A stretch of DNA of 8,120 nt from JBBKWH01 sp037968855 (GTDB taxonomy: Bacteria; Pseudomonadota; Gammaproteobacteria; Pseudomonadales; Moraxellaceae). Every line of letters starts with the position of its first letter. Positions within the stretch are counted from its first letter, which is position 1. The DNA lies in contig JBBKWH010000038.1 in assembly GCA_037968855.1 (NCBI GenBank), positions 1-8,120 of the forward strand, written 5' to 3'. Position numbers and translations under genes: made by a program. Under the pieces are notes generated by a model. It was given only the letters and a program-made list of their open reading frames with translations, searched no databases and was not told the DNA's origin. This document shows positions 6,140 to 8,120 of this stretch, piece by piece.

Positions 6140-7311
6140 CCGAGCTTGTCTTAGGGGCGAACACTACCCTCTCCAATCGCACTCCATGCTTACATGTCAA
6201 GGTACAAGGACAGCAGCAAATTGGGCAGCAACTGGGTCTGGTCTGGCTGGCCTTAGATGCCCAACGCAAACCAACGGGTACACCAGCTTATCTGCAAAGC
6301 CCAACAGATTGGGCCGTGCCAGAAGTCATTGACAGTGGTGCAGGCTGGCAACTACAGCTCGACCAAGTACCTGCCAACAGCCAACACCTCATGTTAGTGC
6401 TCTATAGCTACTCCAGCAAAACCACGTTGGGGCAGGTGGAGTGCACACTGCACTGTCGCAACGATGATATTCGCTATCAGCCGCAGCTACGCTCAAGTAC
6501 GGATAGTGCGATGATCGTCCTTGAAGTCTATCAGCGTAATGGTCAATGGAAGTTAAGAGCATTGGCTGAAGGCTCGCCGTATGGCTTGGCAGCACTCGGT
6601 CGACGCTTAGAGTTAGCATTGGATGAGAAGCACCCAGCGGCTACCAGTCAGACAAGTCCTGAGGGTCAAGGGCGTGGCGGCTATGGTAATGATCAAGATC
6701 GCCCCAATGATTGGACCGGCACCGCGTTTGCAATTAGTCCACGTCATCTGCTGACCTGCGCACATGTGGCCGACGAAGCACGACAAATCCAAATCAGCTC
6801 GCAACAAGGACGCCGTACAGCGCAGTGCATTGCAATAGATCGTCCAAATGATGTGGCGATTCTGCTGATTAATGAGCAGGATTTGCCACATGTGTTAAGC
6901 GTACATGAAGGCCGTGCCGGAGAGCTTGGCGAGGCCGTCACCGCGCTGGGCTATCCATTGGCTGGCCTGATCGGTAGTCATTTGCAAGTGACTCAAGGGT
7001 GTATCTCTAGCCTACGTGGCTACCAAGAAGACATTGGTCGTTTGCAGTTTACTGCGCCCATTCAAGCCGGATCGAGTGGTAGCCCATTACTTGATCAGCA
7101 TGGCAAAGTGGTTGGTATGGTGACGTCATCGCTATCCAATGCACAAAATATGAACTTTGCCGTCAAGCATTATTTAATATGGGCGTTGTTGGATACGATT
7201 GGTTTTGAATCATCGACCACCGCACAAAAGCTGTCTGTCATGCCACTCGGCCAAACCCAACTGGTCAAACAAGCACAATCGGCGATTTGGCAGGTGAGTT
7301 GTCAGCGCTGA
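6136..7311 (+). CDS. TerD-like domain fused to trypsin-like serine protease
   Basis: A 391-residue two-domain protein. Residues about 1-165 form a divergent TerD-like domain: the closing pattern S-T-D-S-A-M-I-V-L-E-V-Y-Q-R-N-G-Q-W-K-L-R-A-L-A-E-G at 121-146 matches TerD, but the GDNxTGxGDGDDE calcium motif is absent. A Gly/Gln/Asp-rich linker (about 166-192) leads into a trypsin-like domain of the DegP/trypsin_2 type: W-T-G-T-A-F at 193-198, T-C-A-H with His210, N-D-V-A-I-L with Asp239, and A-G-S-S-G-S-P with Ser314. The triad is complete, so proteolytic activity is likely. There is no signal peptide, transmembrane segment or PDZ domain, so it should act in the cytoplasm, unlike most DegP relatives. 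A 30-residue tail follows the protease domain. It is co-translated with the ATP-grasp ligase through a 4-base overlap. The TerD part may tether the protease to the Ter complex; its substrate is unknown. Confidence 0.87.
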   Translation: MTELVLGANTTLSNRTPCLHVKVQGQQQIGQQLGLVWLALDAQRKPTGTPAYLQSPTDWAVPEVIDSGAGWQLQLDQVPANSQHLMLVLYSYSSKTTLGQVECTLHCRNDDIRYQPQLRSSTDSAMIVLEVYQRNGQWKLRALAEGSPYGLAALGRRLELALDEKHPAATSQTSPEGQGRGGYGNDQDRPNDWTGTAFAISPRHLLTCAHVADEARQIQISSQQGRRTAQCIAIDRPNDVAILLINEQDLPHVLSVHEGRAGELGEAVTALGYPLAGLIGSHLQVTQGCISSLRGYQEDIGRLQFTAPIQAGSSGSPLLDQHGKVVGMVTSSLSNAQNMNFAVKHYLIWALLDTIGFESSTTAQKLSVMPLGQTQLVKQAQSAIWQVSCQR

Positions 7312-7333
7312 TTTTTTGTAAAACCAGCAGAAT

Positions 7334-7356
7334 TATTAGCTAAAAACTAATATAAT
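7334..7356 (+). promoter_or_regulatory. Probable toxin-antitoxin promoter and operator
   Basis: The spacer after the protease gene holds a perfect -10 box, TATAAT, at 7351-7356, with no good -35 at the expected distance. An inverted repeat, TATTAG (7334-7339) and CTAATA (7347-7352), overlaps the -10. This is a sensible place for autorepression by the HTH antitoxin encoded downstream. Transcription would start near 7363, which favours the toxin ATG at 7386 over the one at 7365. Confidence 0.4.
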
Positions 7357-7385
7357 ATTCCTGTATGGTTTTTTGGTACAACAAC

Positions 7386-7640
7386 ATGAATTCAGTTGAG
7401 TATACGCTCAAGGCACTGAAACAACTCCGAAAAACCCATCCTGATCATGGTAAGAAGATTCGTGGCAAGATTGACGAATTGGTTCATATGCCTGATTGTC
7501 TTAACGTGAAAGCGTTAACCAATCATCAGTACCAGTATCGCTTACGCGTGGGACACCATCGAGTGTTTTTTGACTTTGATGGTGTGATTCAAGTGGTGAG
7601 TATTGAAGAGGTGAAAAAACGTGATGAACGCACATACTGA
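7386..7640 (+). CDS. RelE/ParE-family toxin
   Basis: An 84-residue small basic protein of the RelE/ParE toxin fold. It shows an amphipathic N-terminal helix rich in Lys (Y-T-L-K-A-L-K-Q-L-R-K), a second helix, then the strand block Y-R-L-R-V-G-H-H-R-V-F-F-D-F-D and the terminal I-E-E-V-K-K-R-D-E-R-T-Y, the classic RelE ending. Members usually cut mRNA at the ribosome (RelE type) or poison gyrase (ParE type); sequence alone does not decide which. An in-frame ATG at 7365 would give 91 residues, but it sits about 2 bases from the predicted transcript start, and residues from M-N-S-V-E-Y on match the usual family start, so 7386 is preferred. Neither has a clear Shine-Dalgarno. The gene precedes its antitoxin, as in HigBA-like systems, and overlaps it by 17 bases. 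Confidence 0.85.
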   Translation: MNSVEYTLKALKQLRKTHPDHGKKIRGKIDELVHMPDCLNVKALTNHQYQYRLRVGHHRVFFDFDGVIQVVSIEEVKKRDERTY

Positions 7641-7959
7641 ACCCACGATTATTCGAGATGCTGGTGGACATCCTGCGTTTGTGGTGTTGCCGATTGCCGA
7701 ATATCAAGCCTTAAAAAAGCAAGCCCACATCGAGCCGACTGTCCCCGCATCAGTAGTCAATGCAGTGTTCGACCACGACTGGACACCGATTCGGGCATGG
7801 CGTGAACACCTCAAACTGAGCCAAGTCGAGGTTGCAACACGCTTGGGAATTACTCAATCGGCTTATGCACAGCAAGAATCAAGCAGCTCGCTACGCAAGT
7901 CCAGCAAGCTGAAGATTGCCGCTGCATTGGGGATTCGGTTTGAGCAGTTGGATTTTTAA
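7624..7959 (+). CDS. HTH (XRE-type) antitoxin with Phd-like N-terminus
   Basis: A 111-residue protein with two parts. Residues about 6-35 (I-I-R-D-A-G-G-H-P-A-F-V-V-L-P-I-A-E-Y-Q-A-L-K-K) resemble the strand-helix start of Phd/YefM antitoxins. Residues about 54-111 form a Cro/C1-type helix-turn-helix, with L-S-Q-V-E-V-A-T-R-L-G-I-T-Q-S-A-Y-A-Q-Q-E as the HTH core. It should neutralise the RelE/ParE-like toxin and repress the shared promoter. The start lies inside the toxin's last codons (17-base overlap). A GTG at 7621 is an alternative giving one more residue and better spacing (nine bases) from AGAGG at 7607-7611; the ATG at 7624 is taken by convention. The stop is 1 base before the HicB-like gene. 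Confidence 0.85.
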   Translation: MNAHTEPTIIRDAGGHPAFVVLPIAEYQALKKQAHIEPTVPASVVNAVFDHDWTPIRAWREHLKLSQVEVATRLGITQSAYAQQESSSSLRKSSKLKIAAALGIRFEQLDF

Positions 7960-7960
7960 A

Positions 7961-8120
7961 ATGGTGTTGTATCCGGTAGCGATTGAGCAAGGTGATGCTG
8001 ATCAAGCGGTTGGGGTCTGTGTGCCTGATATTGCGGGCTGTTTTTCGGCGTGTGATGACTTAGATGACGCACTCGAAAATGTCAAACAAGCGATTGTGGG
8101 GCAATTGCAACTGCTTGCTG
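7961..8120 (+). CDS. HicB-family antitoxin, 3' end missing
   Basis: An open frame of 53 codons that continues past the right edge. The sequence M-V-L-Y-P-V-A-I-E-Q-G-D, then G-V-C-V-P-D-I-A-G-C-F-S-A-C-D-D-L-D-D-A-L-E-N-V-K-Q-A-I, is the HicB fold: a partly degraded RNase H-like antitoxin domain, with P-D-I-A-G-C-F-S-A as its hallmark. HicB usually neutralises HicA, an mRNA interferase typically encoded next to it, but no hicA precedes this gene. It begins 1 base after the HTH antitoxin stop, so it is co-transcribed and probably translationally coupled with it. Either hicA lies downstream or this is an orphan HicB-like gene taken into the RelE-type module. No separate ribosome binding site is evident beyond the preceding GAGCAGTTGG stretch. 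Confidence 0.82.
   Translation, partial: MVLYPVAIEQGDADQAVGVCVPDIAGCFSACDDLDDALENVKQAIVGQLQLLA

Noticed and set aside
7303..7317. Terminator at the end of the protease-fusion gene (CAGCGCTG followed by A and six T)
   Set aside because: The eight-base palindrome has no room for a loop, so a stable hairpin is unlikely. The transcript may continue into the toxin-antitoxin genes.

Overview
The window suggests a chromosome or accessory island of a gammaproteobacterium. The TerD/TerE-type and TerZ-type proteins and the ter gene set look most like those of Moraxellaceae (Acinetobacter and relatives). That placement comes from recall of protein flavour, not a search, and is tentative. Every supported gene is on the + strand. 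There is no RNA gene, insertion sequence or CRISPR array.

Bases 1-5030 carry a tellurium-resistance (ter) type stress locus. In order it holds a terA-like gene cut by the left edge, a terD-like gene, a DUF475 multi-pass membrane protein of the wider TerC/LysE-like group in the place where terC is often found, a second terD/terE paralogue, an AIM24-family gene, and terZ. The three complete TerD proteins keep the acidic GDNxTGxGDGDDE calcium-binding motif. Both visible halves of TerA lack it or have it degraded. No terB, terF, terW, terY or classical terC is present in the window.

Bases 5126-7311 hold a tightly coupled pair. One is an ATP-grasp ligase of the ter-associated type. It overlaps by 4 bases a protein that joins a degenerate TerD-like domain to a trypsin-like serine protease with an apparently intact His-Asp-Ser triad and no signal peptide. 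Together they suggest a cytoplasmic effector or biosynthetic arm attached to the Ter calcium/membrane module.

Bases 7312-8120 change character. They hold a compact toxin-first toxin-antitoxin module: a RelE/ParE-like toxin, then an overlapping HTH antitoxin with an unusual Phd-like N-terminal segment. A HicB-like antitoxin gene starts 1 base later and runs off the right edge. An AT-rich spacer with a TATAAT box and an inverted repeat sits upstream as the likely autoregulated promoter.

The most notable non-coding signal is a repeated arrangement. Three convincing intrinsic-terminator hairpins (ending near 1840, 3675 and 5094) lie only 17, 23 and 31 bases before the start codons of the DUF475, AIM24 and ATP-grasp genes. 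That leaves little or no room for separate promoters, so these genes appear to depend on read-through. This would set stepwise expression levels or give regulated attenuation within one long operon.
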